This document shows positions 27,121 through 39,085 of a DNA stretch of 64,000 nucleotides, piece after piece (position 1 is the stretch's first letter; each line of letters opens with the position of its first letter). This DNA comes from Paraburkholderia oxyphila NBRC 105797 (GTDB lineage: Bacteria > Pseudomonadota > Gammaproteobacteria > Burkholderiales > Burkholderiaceae), in assembly GCF_000685075.1 (NCBI RefSeq), contig NZ_BAYD01000007.1:1-64000 (forward strand), given 5' to 3'. The translations under genes were made by a program, and so were the position numbers. The notes under the pieces are model-generated. The model was not told where the DNA came from. It saw only the letters and a program-made list of their open reading frames with translations, and did no database searches.

Positions 27121-28614
27121 ATGTTTATCGGTATCGACCTCGGCACATCGGGCGTGAAGGCCGTGCTGCTCGATCGCGCCGGCGACGTGCTCGGCAGCGC
27201 GAGCGCACCGCTCGCGGCGAGCCGGCCGCAGCCGCGCTGGTCCGAGCAGGCACCGCGGGACTGGTGGGACGCGGCACGCAGCGCGCTGCGCGAACTGCTG
27301 GACACGGTGCGCCGCAACGGCATCGACACGGCGCGTATCGAATCACTGGGCCTCACGGGCCAGATGCACGGCGCGACGTTACTCGATGCGAAGGGCGAGG
27401 TGCTGCGTCCGGCGATTCTCTGGAACGACGGTCGTTCGGATTCCGAATGTATCGAGCTCGAAAAGGCCGTGCCCGAGCTGCACGCGCTGGCCGGCAATCT
27501 CGCCATGCCGGGCTTCACCGCACCCAAGTTGCTCTGGGTGCGCAAGCACGAGCCCGACGTCTTCGCGCGCATCGCGCACGTGCTGCTGCCGAAAGATTAT
27601 CTGCGCTGGTTGCTGACGGGCGTGTTCGCGACCGATCCTTCCGACGCCGCCGGCACGCTCTGGCTCGACGTGGCGAGGCGCGACTACAGCGACGCGCTGC
27701 TGTCCGCCTGCGGGCTGACGCGCGCGCAGATGCCCGAGGTCTTCGAAGGCAATGAAGTGACTGGCACGCTGCGCCCCGAGATCGCGCGCGAATTCGGCTT
27801 GCGCGAGATACCGGTGGTGGCGGGCGGCGGTGACAACGCGGCCGGCGCGGTGGGTGTGGGGATCGTGCGGCCCGGCGACGCGATGCTCTCGCTCGGGACG
27901 TCGGGCGTGTATTTCGCAGTCTCGGACGGCTTTCTCGCGAATCCGGATTCCGCGGTCCATAGCTTCTGCCATGCATTGCCGCATACCTGGCACTTGATGT
28001 CGGTGATACTCAACGCCGCGAGCTGCCTCGATTTCACGGCGCGTTTGACGGGTCACGAAAGCGTTGCCGCGTTGCTGGCCGACGCGCAGGCGCAGGCGGG
28101 CGCGGCACTCGATGCGCGCAGGCCCTGGTTCCTGCCTTATCTGAGCGGTGAGCGCACGCCGCACAACAACGTCAACGCGAAGGGCGTGTTCTACGGCATG
28201 ACGCCTCAGACCACGCGCGCCGATCTCGCCAACGCGACACTCGAAGGCGTGGGCTTCGCGCTGCTCGACGGCATGGACGCGCTGCACGCGGCGGGTCTCG
28301 TGCCCGAGACGATCACGGTGATCGGCGGCGGCTCGCGCAGCGCGTGGTGGACGCAGATGCTCGCGGATATCAGCGGGCGTGCGCTCACGCTGCGTGCGGG
28401 CGGCGAGGTCGGTCCGGCATTGGGGGCGGCGCGCCTCGCGCATCTCGCGCTCGAGCCGCACGCGGCGCTCGACGCCGTTTGTCCGCAGCCGCCGGTCCTG
28501 GCCGTGCGCGAGCCCGACGCCGGGCGTCACGCGTGGTATCGCGAAGCGCGGCGACCGACGTTTCGCGCGCTCTATCGCGCGCTCGAACCCGTATTCAGCA
28601 GCGACGCGTTATAG
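27121..28614 (+). CDS. xylB: Xylulokinase
   Basis: A 497-residue FGGY-family sugar kinase that phosphorylates D-xylulose to D-xylulose 5-phosphate for the pentose phosphate pathway. The first ATPase-fold phosphate loop is MFIGIDLGTSGVKAVLLD. The substrate site has LTGQMHGATLLD, and the second ATP-site motif is GGGSRSAWWTQMLAD. It completes the isomerase pathway with xylA. No xylose transporter gene follows; the next gene encodes a chaperone. Confidence 0.96.
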   Translation: MFIGIDLGTSGVKAVLLDRAGDVLGSASAPLAASRPQPRWSEQAPRDWWDAARSALRELLDTVRRNGIDTARIESLGLTGQMHGATLLDAKGEVLRPAILWNDGRSDSECIELEKAVPELHALAGNLAMPGFTAPKLLWVRKHEPDVFARIAHVLLPKDYLRWLLTGVFATDPSDAAGTLWLDVARRDYSDALLSACGLTRAQMPEVFEGNEVTGTLRPEIAREFGLREIPVVAGGGDNAAGAVGVGIVRPGDAMLSLGTSGVYFAVSDGFLANPDSAVHSFCHALPHTWHLMSVILNAASCLDFTARLTGHESVAALLADAQAQAGAALDARRPWFLPYLSGERTPHNNVNAKGVFYGMTPQTTRADLANATLEGVGFALLDGMDALHAAGLVPETITVIGGGSRSAWWTQMLADISGRALTLRAGGEVGPALGAARLAHLALEPHAALDAVCPQPPVLAVREPDAGRHAWYREARRPTFRALYRALEPVFSSDAL

Positions 28615-28938
28615 ACCTCCACGCCCCATTGCAGTTTTCGTATGACAAGACTGTGACGCAAGCTTGTGGAGTGTCGCTGTAAGGCAGCGTATCAACGCGC
28701 TCGCTTCACACGTTTCAATACACATTTGGAGCGTGCCGCCACTTTTCCTGCCACAATCGTTTCGTCGTGTGCCTCCGGTGCTTGCAGTCTATGATGCCGC
28801 CGGCCCGGCAACGCCTGGCGCAGCGCCGCGTCTTCTGCGCGGGCCGCCGCCGCTCTGTCACTTTTCCGGCGCATCTTCGCGATGCGCCGTGCCGTTTCGC
28901 ATCACGCGCAACGGCGCCGAACTGGAGACAAGTCGACC
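28615..28938. other. xylB to Clp-ATPase intergenic region
   Basis: A 324-nt gap with no gene recognised. The promoter of the Clp/Hsp100 gene is expected here. I could not identify a clear heat-shock (sigma-32) promoter by eye. Confidence 0.45.
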
Positions 28939-31803
<2,865 letters not shown>

Positions 31804-31816
31804 GTCCGTAGTGGGG

Positions 31817-31844
31817 AAACCGGCGCCGTCGCGGCGCCGGTTTT
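31817..31844 (+). terminator. Intrinsic terminator after the Clp ATPase gene
   Basis: AAACCGGCGCC (31817-31827) pairs with GGCGCCGGTTT (31833-31843) around GTCGC, followed by T-rich sequence. Confidence 0.8.
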
Positions 31845-31882
31845 GTTTCCTGCGAATGAATTCGGCATGCTGATTTAATGCG

Positions 31883-34180
31883 CTAGCCGATTTGCCACCA
31901 CGCAGGCAGCAGTGCGCGCACGTCCGGCCGCGCGAAGCGGTCGTCGAGCAGATGCACGACGCCGCGGTCGTGTTCGGTGCGAATCACGCGGCCCGCGGCC
32001 TGCACGACCTTGCGCAGCCCGGGGATCAGATAGGTGTAGTCGAACCCGGCGCCGTAGAGCGATTGCATGCGCTCGCGCATCGCCTCGTTGACGGGATTCA
32101 CCTGCGGCATGCCGAGCGTCGCGATGAAAGTGCCGATCAGGCGCGTGCCCGGCAGGTCGATGCCTTCGCCGAAGGCCCCGCCGAGCACCGCAAAGCCGAT
32201 CCCGCAGCCGCCCTCCACGAAGCGCGCAACGAAGGCCTGCTGCTGCGCCTCGTCCATCGTGCGCGACTGCATCCATGTACTCACGTGCGGATGCCGCGCG
32301 ACGAAGGCGTCGGCGGCGAGCTGGAGATAGTCGTAGCTGCTGAAGAAGCACAGGTAATTGCCGGGGCGCGCGTCGTATTGCCTTGCGACGCGCTCGACGA
32401 GCGCGTCGAGCGAGCGCTCGCGGTCCTTGTAGCGCGTGGAGATATCGCGCGCGATCCGCACGTCGAGCTGCTCGGCGCGAAACGGCGTGCCTATCTCCAC
32501 GTTCACGGTGTTCGCGGGCAGGCCGAGCATCTCGGCGTAGTAGCGCGTGGGCGCGAGCGTCGCCGAAAAGAGCGTCACGCTATGGGCCGCCGCCATGCGC
32601 GCGCGCAGCGCGCCGGCGGGCACGATGTTGCGGATGCACAGCGTCGAGCGCGTGCGCTTCGCGTCCCGCGTGGCAAGCGGCGTGACGTCGAAGATCGATT
32701 GCGCGTCGAAGCGCTCGGCCATGCGCACGAAGTGCAGCGCGTCGAAATAGAAGCGTTCGAGTTCGGCGTCGCGCACGAGCGCCGGTTGCGCGAGCTGGTC
32801 GCCAATGGCGGCGATCACGTCGCCGAGCGCGGCAACGAGGCCTTCGGGCAGCGTCTCGCTCGCGCGCCACGCGTGCGGCTGCAAGGCGTTCTGCGCGTTC
32901 CATTGGCGCGCGAGGCGTGTCAGCGCCCGCTTCACGGGAGCGCTCGCGGCGCGGCGCACGGCGTCGAGGCGCGTTTGCACGAGCTCGGCGGAATACATCG
33001 CTCGGGCGCGTTCGGGCAGATTGTGCGCCTCGTCCACGAGCACGCTCGTGCGCCACTGGTTGTGCGCGCCGAGCATGAACAACATCGCGCTCACGTCGAA
33101 GTAATAGTTGTAGTCGCCGACGATCACGTCGCTCCAGCGCGTGAGCTCCTGGCCGAGGTAGTACGGACAGACGGCATGCTCGCGCGCGACCTCGCGCAAC
33201 GCGGCGCGGTCGAGCCGCACGCGCGCGAGTGCGGCGGCGCGCGCGGCGGGCAGGCGGTCGTAAAAGCCGCGTGCGAGCGGGCACGATTGCCCGTGACATG
33301 CGAGGTCCGGGTGCTCGCAGGCTTTGTCGCGCGCGACCAGTTCGAGCACGCGCAGCGGCAGCGGGGCGGCGTCGCGCGGCTCGCCATCGCGGGCTTCGCC
33401 ATCGACTTGAGCGGCGGCCAGTGTGTCGAGCGCGTCGAGCGCGAGCTGCCGTCCCGGGCTCTTCGCGCTCAAGAACAGCACCTTGTCGATGCCGGCGCGC
33501 GCGCAGGCCTTCAGTTGCGGGAACAGCGTGCCGATGGTCTTGCCGATGCCGGTGGGCGCCTCGATGAGCAGGCAGCGTCCTTGCGTGGCTGCGCGCCACA
33601 CGGCCTCGGCGAGATCGCGCTGGCCCTCGCGGAAGGTGGCATGCGGCAGGCGCAAGGCCGCGAGCGCCAGGTCGCGCGCCGCGCGATGCGCGCTCTCCTG
33701 TTCAGCCCACGCGATGAAGCGCGCGCACTGCGACTCGAATTCGGCGCGCAGCTGCTGGGCGCTCGCGTGCTCGACGAGCGCCGTCTCGCGTCCCGAGCCA
33801 ATCTCGTAGTAGACGAGCGCGAGCTCGAGCGCGTCGAGGCCGAGCTGCTCGCATATCAGCGCGCCATAGACACGCAATTGCGCCCAGTGTAGCGCGCGCT
33901 GATTCTCGCGCATCGCCTCCAGATCGCCGCGATAGGTCTTGAACTCTTCGAGCCGTTGGCGTGCCGGGTCGTAGCCGTCGGCGCGGCCGCGCACGGTGAG
34001 CGTGCCGAATACGCCTGTGAGCGCGATTTCGGTTTCGTAGCCTGTGGGCCGGCGGGCGGCGATCGCGGCGTGGCCGGCGCGGCCTTCGCTCGCATCGGGC
34101 GAGGGCGTGAAGCGCAGGTCGAGGTCGCCGCGTTTCGCGGTGAACTCGCAGAGCGTACGGACCGCGACGGTGTAGCTCAT
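31883..34180 (-). CDS. ATP-dependent DNA helicase (XPD/DinG type) with N-terminal nuclease-like domain
   Basis: A 765-residue superfamily 2 helicase. Residues 1-165 resemble a PD-(D/E)xK nuclease fold: the motif RGRADGYD (Asp68) is followed by EEFK (Glu79, Lys81). The helicase core has Walker A EAPTGIGKT (207-215) and the DEAH box VDEAHNLPERA. Between them are four cysteines (CEHPDLACHGQSC...AVCPYYLG) spaced as the Fe-S cluster of XPD/DinG. It should unwind 5'-overhang DNA in repair. Its ATG overlaps the stop of the upstream nuclease gene (ATGA), so the two are translationally coupled. The start MSYTVAVRTLCEF at 34180 is the first that gives an intact nuclease domain. Confidence 0.9.
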   Translation of the reverse strand: MSYTVAVRTLCEFTAKRGDLDLRFTPSPDASEGRAGHAAIAARRPTGYETEIALTGVFGTLTVRGRADGYDPARQRLEEFKTYRGDLEAMRENQRALHWAQLRVYGALICEQLGLDALELALVYYEIGSGRETALVEHASAQQLRAEFESQCARFIAWAEQESAHRAARDLALAALRLPHATFREGQRDLAEAVWRAATQGRCLLIEAPTGIGKTIGTLFPQLKACARAGIDKVLFLSAKSPGRQLALDALDTLAAAQVDGEARDGEPRDAAPLPLRVLELVARDKACEHPDLACHGQSCPLARGFYDRLPAARAAALARVRLDRAALREVAREHAVCPYYLGQELTRWSDVIVGDYNYYFDVSAMLFMLGAHNQWRTSVLVDEAHNLPERARAMYSAELVQTRLDAVRRAASAPVKRALTRLARQWNAQNALQPHAWRASETLPEGLVAALGDVIAAIGDQLAQPALVRDAELERFYFDALHFVRMAERFDAQSIFDVTPLATRDAKRTRSTLCIRNIVPAGALRARMAAAHSVTLFSATLAPTRYYAEMLGLPANTVNVEIGTPFRAEQLDVRIARDISTRYKDRERSLDALVERVARQYDARPGNYLCFFSSYDYLQLAADAFVARHPHVSTWMQSRTMDEAQQQAFVARFVEGGCGIGFAVLGGAFGEGIDLPGTRLIGTFIATLGMPQVNPVNEAMRERMQSLYGAGFDYTYLIPGLRKVVQAAGRVIRTEHDRGVVHLLDDRFARPDVRALLPAWWQIG

Positions 34181-36006
34181 GGCGTGGGCGCAGCCGGGGT
34201 GCTTTCCGGCGCCGCCCAGCGCACTTGCAGCACCGTCACGGGCAGGCCGTGTGCCGCGCAGTAGGCGAGCCAGCGGCGCTGGTTGTCCTGCAGCCGGTCG
34301 CCGGGGCCCTTCACCTCGATCAGCTCGTAGCGTCGCTCGCGCGGCCAGAAGCGCACGAGGTCGGGCAGGCCCGAACGGTTCGCGCCGGGCTCGCGCAGCA
34401 GGCGCTCGAACCAGAGCTTCAGGTGGGCGGCGGGAAAGCAGTCGAGCGCCAGCGCGAGCAGCGCGGCGTCGAGCGCGGGCCACGCAACGTAGGGTGACTG
34501 GATGCCGTACTTCTGCGTGAAACGCTGCTCGATGGTCGCGCGATAGGTGCCGGTCTCGAATTCGGCGAGACACGCGGCGAAGAGCCCGGCGCGCCGGGAC
34601 ACGAACTCGGTGGCGTGCAGGTCGGCGGGGCCGCGCTGGAACGGATGGAAGAACGCGCCCGGCAGCGGCGCGAAGAGCGCGGGCCAGCAGAGCAGGCCGA
34701 AGAGGCTGTTGATGAGCGCGTTCTCGACGTAGAAGACGGGCGCGTCGGCGCGCTCGAGCGTGCGGCGCGCGGCTTCCTCCACGCGCAGGCCGGCCCAGGC
34801 GTCGGGGAGCGTGAGCTCGGCGCTCGCGAATGTCGGCGTGCCGGGCGTTGTCGGCGTTTGTGCCGTGGCGCGCCGCCGCTGCAGGCGTGCGAGCGTGCGC
34901 GTCGCGCGTTGCGCTTCCTCTTCGTTCGCGGGCGCGCCGGCAATGGTCTGGGCGAGCGCGAGCGCTTCGTCGCGTCGGTCGAGTTGCTCGAGCACGCGCA
35001 CGCACCGGTAGCGCGATTCGGGGTGACCGCAGTCGGCATAGGCGCGCCATGCCAGCGCCGGCTCGCCCAGACGCTCGGCTGCCTGGCCCGCCGCGTGGCG
35101 CACCCGGTCGTGACGCGAGCGCAGCCAGTCGTTGTGCCGGGTGCGCGGCGCAAGGGTGTCGAGCGTATCGAGCGCAGTGCCGAGGGCGGTGACGGCGCTC
35201 GCCGCGTCCGGAGCGAGATCGAAGGACTCGCGGCAGTCGCGCAGCGTGAGATACGCGTCGATATCGGCGCGCTGCTGAAACGCGCGCGAGGCGCTGTCGA
35301 GCGGCACCGGTTCGTAGCGGTAGACGCCGAGGTCGGCAAGCACGAACTCGGACCAGTCCTGCCGCAGGTTGCCGAAGAACATCAGCCTGAGCCGCTCACA
35401 CAGCGGCGCGGCCACCAGATGGAACACGGTATCGGCCGTGCCAGGAAACCACGCGGACCATTCGCGCGCTTCGGGTGCGGCGGCTTGCAGGGCTTCGAGT
35501 GTTCCGGCGCGCGTGGCGCGTGTGGCCGGTATGGCGCGTGCGGCAGCGCCGGTGTGCTGCGCGCTCGCTGGCTTGGGCACATCGGAGGAATCAGCAGCAT
35601 CAGGCGCATTGGCCCCCTCGGGCGTGCCTTGCGCCTGCGCGCAGGCTGCGAGCCGTGCGGCGAGCGTTTGCAGTTCGGCTTTGGTAACGAGCGCCGCGAG
35701 CGCATCGAGCGCGAGCACGGGCGCGGCGTCCAGCCAGCCCGCCTCCACAAGGGGCGCCGCCGCCGCGCGCGGACAGCCAATCTCGGCGTAGTCGAGCTTG
35801 CTCGCGCGAAAATGCGGGCCCTTGCGCATGAGCATGCGCACGAACAGCGCGCGCGAGGCCCGCGGCAGGGCGCCGAAGCCCTGCACGAAGCGCTGTTCGG
35901 CTTCGTCGAACAGGTCGGCGCAGCGCGCATCGAGCGAGGCGAGCGCGCGCTCGAAGTTCGCGAGGTAATAGAACGGATCGGGAGATTCGGGAAGCACGCG
36001 CGGCAC
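34177..36006 (-). CDS. VRR-NUC domain nuclease (FAN1-like)
   Basis: A 609-residue protein. The C-terminal VRR-NUC domain contains GLPDLVRFW (Asp549) and YELIEVKGPGDRLQDNQ (Glu564, Lys566), the catalytic Asp...Glu-x-Lys of this PD-(D/E)xK family. The N-terminal and middle parts resemble the SAP-like and TPR-like regions of FAN1, an interstrand-crosslink structure-specific nuclease. A disordered Ala/Pro segment of about 60 residues (about 135-200) interrupts it. It is coupled to the helicase-nuclease downstream by an ATGA overlap. This strongly suggests a two-protein DNA repair machine. Confidence 0.9.
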   Translation of the reverse strand: MPRVLPESPDPFYYLANFERALASLDARCADLFDEAEQRFVQGFGALPRASRALFVRMLMRKGPHFRASKLDYAEIGCPRAAAAPLVEAGWLDAAPVLALDALAALVTKAELQTLAARLAACAQAQGTPEGANAPDAADSSDVPKPASAQHTGAAARAIPATRATRAGTLEALQAAAPEAREWSAWFPGTADTVFHLVAAPLCERLRLMFFGNLRQDWSEFVLADLGVYRYEPVPLDSASRAFQQRADIDAYLTLRDCRESFDLAPDAASAVTALGTALDTLDTLAPRTRHNDWLRSRHDRVRHAAGQAAERLGEPALAWRAYADCGHPESRYRCVRVLEQLDRRDEALALAQTIAGAPANEEEAQRATRTLARLQRRRATAQTPTTPGTPTFASAELTLPDAWAGLRVEEAARRTLERADAPVFYVENALINSLFGLLCWPALFAPLPGAFFHPFQRGPADLHATEFVSRRAGLFAACLAEFETGTYRATIEQRFTQKYGIQSPYVAWPALDAALLALALDCFPAAHLKLWFERLLREPGANRSGLPDLVRFWPRERRYELIEVKGPGDRLQDNQRRWLAYCAAHGLPVTVLQVRWAAPESTPAAPTP

Positions 36007-36154
36007 TGTACGGATATACAGCCGCGATAATAACAGGCCCGCGCGGCCCGCGAGCGCCGTTCGCAGAGCCCGATGCGCGTCGGGTCTTCGCAGGCTCTAC
36101 GCTACAATTGCCGCAGCCTGAAAACCGAACCGCGCAAGAAGCGCAACAAGAGCG

Positions 36155-36835
36155 ATGAACAAACGGAAAGCCTGCCTCGTCGGCCTCGCCGCCGGTGCCA
36201 CTCTGCTCGCGGGATGCGTCGCGCAGTACCAGAACCCCAGCGCATGCGAGCATGAAATGCGCACCCGGCTCGTCAACGCGTCGCTGGGCCAACTGACCGT
36301 CACGCATACCGCGGTGGCGTATCGCGGCAAGCGTGTTGTCGTCGAAGGCGCGCTCGCTCGCGGCGCGCTGCCGGCATCGGGCGTGCTCAGCCCAGAGGCT
36401 GTCGCCGCCGTCACCGGTGCGCCGGTGGCTGCCACCGCCGGCGCCTCGGGCGTGAGCGCGGCGAGTGCCGCCGTGGCTTCCGCTTCGACGGGAGCTTCGG
36501 CGGCATCGGCATCGTCGGTCGCTTCGTCGGCGCAGCACGCGACGGTGGCGTCGGCGGCGTCCGGAGCAGCCGTAGCGTCCGCAGCTTCCGCGGCATCCGG
36601 AGCCGCCGTGGCATCTGCTGCATCTGCGGCATCGGCAGCCGCGCCGGTCGCGGAAAGCAAGCCCACCACGCCGATGGCGGCGCTGGCCGTGAAGCTGGGT
36701 CTGCACAAGGCCCCGCGCCCGACCACCGCCGCCGAATGCACCTATGACAAGACGGGTAGCCTCACGTCGTTCCGCTGGCTCTCGCCGGCCGCACTCGCGA
36801 AGACCACGCCCGCGCCCGACGCCAACGACGAGTAA
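36155..36835 (+). CDS. Ala/Ser-repeat lipoprotein of unknown function
   Basis: A 226-residue protein with a lipoprotein signal and lipobox LLAGC (Cys21). A short folded part (about 21-90) and a C-terminal part (about 170-226, TPMAALAVKLGLHKAP... ECTYDKTGSL) flank an 80-residue low-complexity region. That region is made of repeated VASAAS/AASGAA units, with one 12-residue unit repeated almost exactly. Such regions often act as flexible linkers. The function is not recognisable. It is a single gene on the plus strand between two minus-strand units. Confidence 0.7.
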   Translation: MNKRKACLVGLAAGATLLAGCVAQYQNPSACEHEMRTRLVNASLGQLTVTHTAVAYRGKRVVVEGALARGALPASGVLSPEAVAAVTGAPVAATAGASGVSAASAAVASASTGASAASASSVASSAQHATVASAASGAAVASAASAASGAAVASAASAASAAAPVAESKPTTPMAALAVKLGLHKAPRPTTAAECTYDKTGSLTSFRWLSPAALAKTTPAPDANDE

Positions 36836-36868
36836 CCGGCACCGGCACCGCACCCGCTTGCCCCACGC

Positions 36869-38209
36869 TCAGAACGCGAAATACGGCCCCGCGCCCGCGG
36901 GCGTCACCTCGGCTTCGATGGCCGTGTAGATGCGCCGCCCGAAGAAAAACGGCAATCCCCAGCCGAACATGTTGCCGTTGTAGCCCGCCAGGTTGTCGAA
37001 CGCCCAGTTGCCGCTCGCGAGCAGCGATTGTGCATTGGCGACCGGGAGCGAGGCCGCGGCGCTCACACCATCCGTGCCCTCGATCGTCGCGCCGATGCTG
37101 AGCGGCGCGCCCGGGCAGTACCACACGCCACAGCGCGTGAGTGCCGCGTCCGCGAAGAAAAAGCCGTTCGAGCCGCTATCCAGATAGCTCAGCGGATAGA
37201 CCGAGCCGTCCGAGGTCGTGGTCGACACGAAGCCCGTCACCGTGTTCGCGCGCAACACCGTCGCGCCGCCGAGCGCGTTGTTCGACTGCGAGCCGATGCC
37301 GAATATCAGCGATCCGCTCACGGTGCTCTGGCCTGAGTCGGGCACCGCGGGCAGATCGAGCACGACGCCGTTATTGTCCGTGGCAAACGCCGCGACGGGA
37401 TTGCTCACCTGCTGCGCGAGCGGCTGCGCACTCGCCGTGCAGTTGCCGGAAGGGCATGCGTAGTACCACGAACTATTCGGCTGATTCACGCAGGCCGCGC
37501 CGCAGTCGGCGTTAAAGGGCCCGACACCGAGGATGCCGTTCGCGCGCAGCGCCGTGGTATTGATCATCGCGAGCCCGAAGCCCTCGCAGACGCTCGGCGT
37601 GGTCGGCACGGACGGGTCGGCGATCACCTGGATCGGCAGCGCGGGGGCCACTTCGCCCGCGAGCCGCACGTCGGCGCTGCGCACTGCGCCCCACGTGTAG
37701 CCGCTGCCGAAGGCCGCACATTCGCCCGCGGGCGACGAGCCGGAACCCGCGGCCACCGATGGCAGCGCGAACCCGGCCGGCAGGGCCGATGCGAGCAGAC
37801 GGAGGCCCTGCGAGCCGGTGTCGACCTGCACGTTGTCGACGGTCGCGCAGGTGCTCGTGCCCGGCACGCACACGGTCACGCTCGCCATGAGCATGTTGCG
37901 CGTCGAGGTGGGCGTGGCGGCGACGCTGACCGCGACGACATTGGGCGTCGTCGATTGCGGGACGGTGCCCGACGTGCTCGAACCGCTCGGGGCCGGCGAA
38001 CTCGCCGCGGCCGGAGCCGAGGCCGCGGGCGCGCTTGCGGCGGCGGGCGAGCTCGCCGGGACCGTGGCGCCTGTCGTGCTGCTGCCGCCGCCTCCACCGC
38101 ATCCCGCGAGCACCGCGGCGAGGATGCCTGCGAGCACGAACGCGCGGGCGTCCGTTTGTACGCTCCGGATGGAAACGCGTTCCAGAACGCGTTGCGCGGG
38201 CGTGCTCAT
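36869..38209 (-). CDS. DUF3443-type lipoprotein
   Basis: A 446-residue predicted lipoprotein: lipobox AVLAGC (Cys37), a glycine and Ser/Ala-rich linker (about 38-85), then a secreted domain rich in Gly, Ser, Asn and Val with paired cysteines (VCVPGTSTCATVDNV, CGAACVNQ). DVDTGS-like QVDTGSQGLR and LDSGSNGFFF are aspartic-protease-like DTG/DSG motifs, which suggests a pepsin-like bilobal fold; activity is unproven. The ATG at 38209 overlaps the stop of the DUF2844 gene upstream (ATGA). The pair recurs in Burkholderiaceae. Confidence 0.82.
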   Translation of the reverse strand: MSTPAQRVLERVSIRSVQTDARAFVLAGILAAVLAGCGGGGGSSTTGATVPASSPAAASAPAASAPAAASSPAPSGSSTSGTVPQSTTPNVVAVSVAATPTSTRNMLMASVTVCVPGTSTCATVDNVQVDTGSQGLRLLASALPAGFALPSVAAGSGSSPAGECAAFGSGYTWGAVRSADVRLAGEVAPALPIQVIADPSVPTTPSVCEGFGLAMINTTALRANGILGVGPFNADCGAACVNQPNSSWYYACPSGNCTASAQPLAQQVSNPVAAFATDNNGVVLDLPAVPDSGQSTVSGSLIFGIGSQSNNALGGATVLRANTVTGFVSTTTSDGSVYPLSYLDSGSNGFFFADAALTRCGVWYCPGAPLSIGATIEGTDGVSAAASLPVANAQSLLASGNWAFDNLAGYNGNMFGWGLPFFFGRRIYTAIEAEVTPAGAGPYFAF

Positions 38210-38679
38210 CGCAGATCTCCCTCGCTGACGCCCGCGGGCAGCCACGCGCGCCCGATATAGCTGCGCATGTGCCCGCCGGACTCGACGACGACCGTGGGCG
38301 TATCCACGCGCGCGGCGTGCAGGCCGTCGCGTCCGCTGGCATGCAGCGCGGCAGCGCCGCTGCGCCACGCGGCGGCGTAGCGGCCGAGCAGCACATCGAG
38401 ATCCGGCGGGGTGGGGCCTTGCCACACATAGGCGAAGATTTCGCCGCTGCTGGCGGCGATGTACTCGTTAAAGTGCGTGCCGCCCGCGTCGACGTAGCTC
38501 GTCATGCGCGCCGCCCCGCCCGCGAGCGTCTGGGTGGTCGATGCCGGTGTTGGCGGAAGCCCGGACGCAACCGTGTCGCCGAGCGCGGCGTGGGCCGGTG
38601 CGGCGCCGGCCGCGAGGCACGAGAAGAGGCAGGCGCTGGCCGCGGCGCGGCTCGCCTGCAAGCATCTCCAAATTCTCAT
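38206..38679 (-). CDS. DUF2844-type secreted protein
   Basis: A 157-residue protein with a signal peptide (cut after AHA, about residue 32). The mature segment begins ALGDTVASGLP and contains YVDAGGTHFNEYIAASSGEIFAYVWQGP, characteristic of DUF2844. The ATG at 38679 is spaced correctly from GGAG; an in-frame TTG one codon upstream is less likely. It is the first gene of a two-gene operon with the DUF3443 lipoprotein, joined by a 4-nt overlap, so the two products probably act together in the envelope. Confidence 0.82.
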   Translation of the reverse strand: MRIWRCLQASRAAASACLFSCLAAGAAPAHAALGDTVASGLPPTPASTTQTLAGGAARMTSYVDAGGTHFNEYIAASSGEIFAYVWQGPTPPDLDVLLGRYAAAWRSGAAALHASGRDGLHAARVDTPTVVVESGGHMRSYIGRAWLPAGVSEGDLR

Positions 38680-39085
38680 CAAACTCTCCGTGTGTCGTTC
38701 TTCGGACTTATCTCTTTTTTGAGGGGGAAATTAGCACCGGGTCGCGCGCACAAGACCGGAACGACTCAAATGCCGACTTGCGCAAACTTGACCGCCTGGC
38801 GCCATTCCTCGTAAGGCGTTGATCAAAAAAGGGATTTGCCTGATTTCAGGGACCGGAGAGTGTTTTCTAAAATGTTGATAAACGTTACGTTCAGGGCGTC
38901 AAACCGATGACAAAATCGGCTGAACAGCCCGCCGCTCGCCGCCTGGCGGCCCGGTTTGCGCATCCGGCTTGCGCCCGGCAGCGCCGCCGAACTGCGGTTT
39001 TTGCACAGCACGGCCTGTCGCCGGTAAAATGGCTGGTTGATCCACGGAAACTAGCCCGTGGCCTAGCCGAAGGGATTACCCGAAC
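38680..39085. other. Divergent region upstream of bamC
   Basis: A 406-nt gap. It contains the bamC promoter (39001-39030) and a lower-GC stretch around 38700-38890. A 60-codon frame at 38907-39089 overlaps the promoter and is probably not a gene. Confidence 0.5.
39001..39030 (+). promoter_or_regulatory. Sigma-70 promoter of bamC
   Basis: A -35 box TTGCAC (39001-39006) and a -10 box TAAAAT (39025-39030) are spaced 18 nt apart, giving a leader of about 50 nt. Confidence 0.6.

Noticed and set aside
34181..35050. A 5' extension of the helicase frame
   Set aside because: It lies within the VRR-NUC gene in a different frame and has arginine-rich shadow composition. The start at 34180 is coupled by ATGA.
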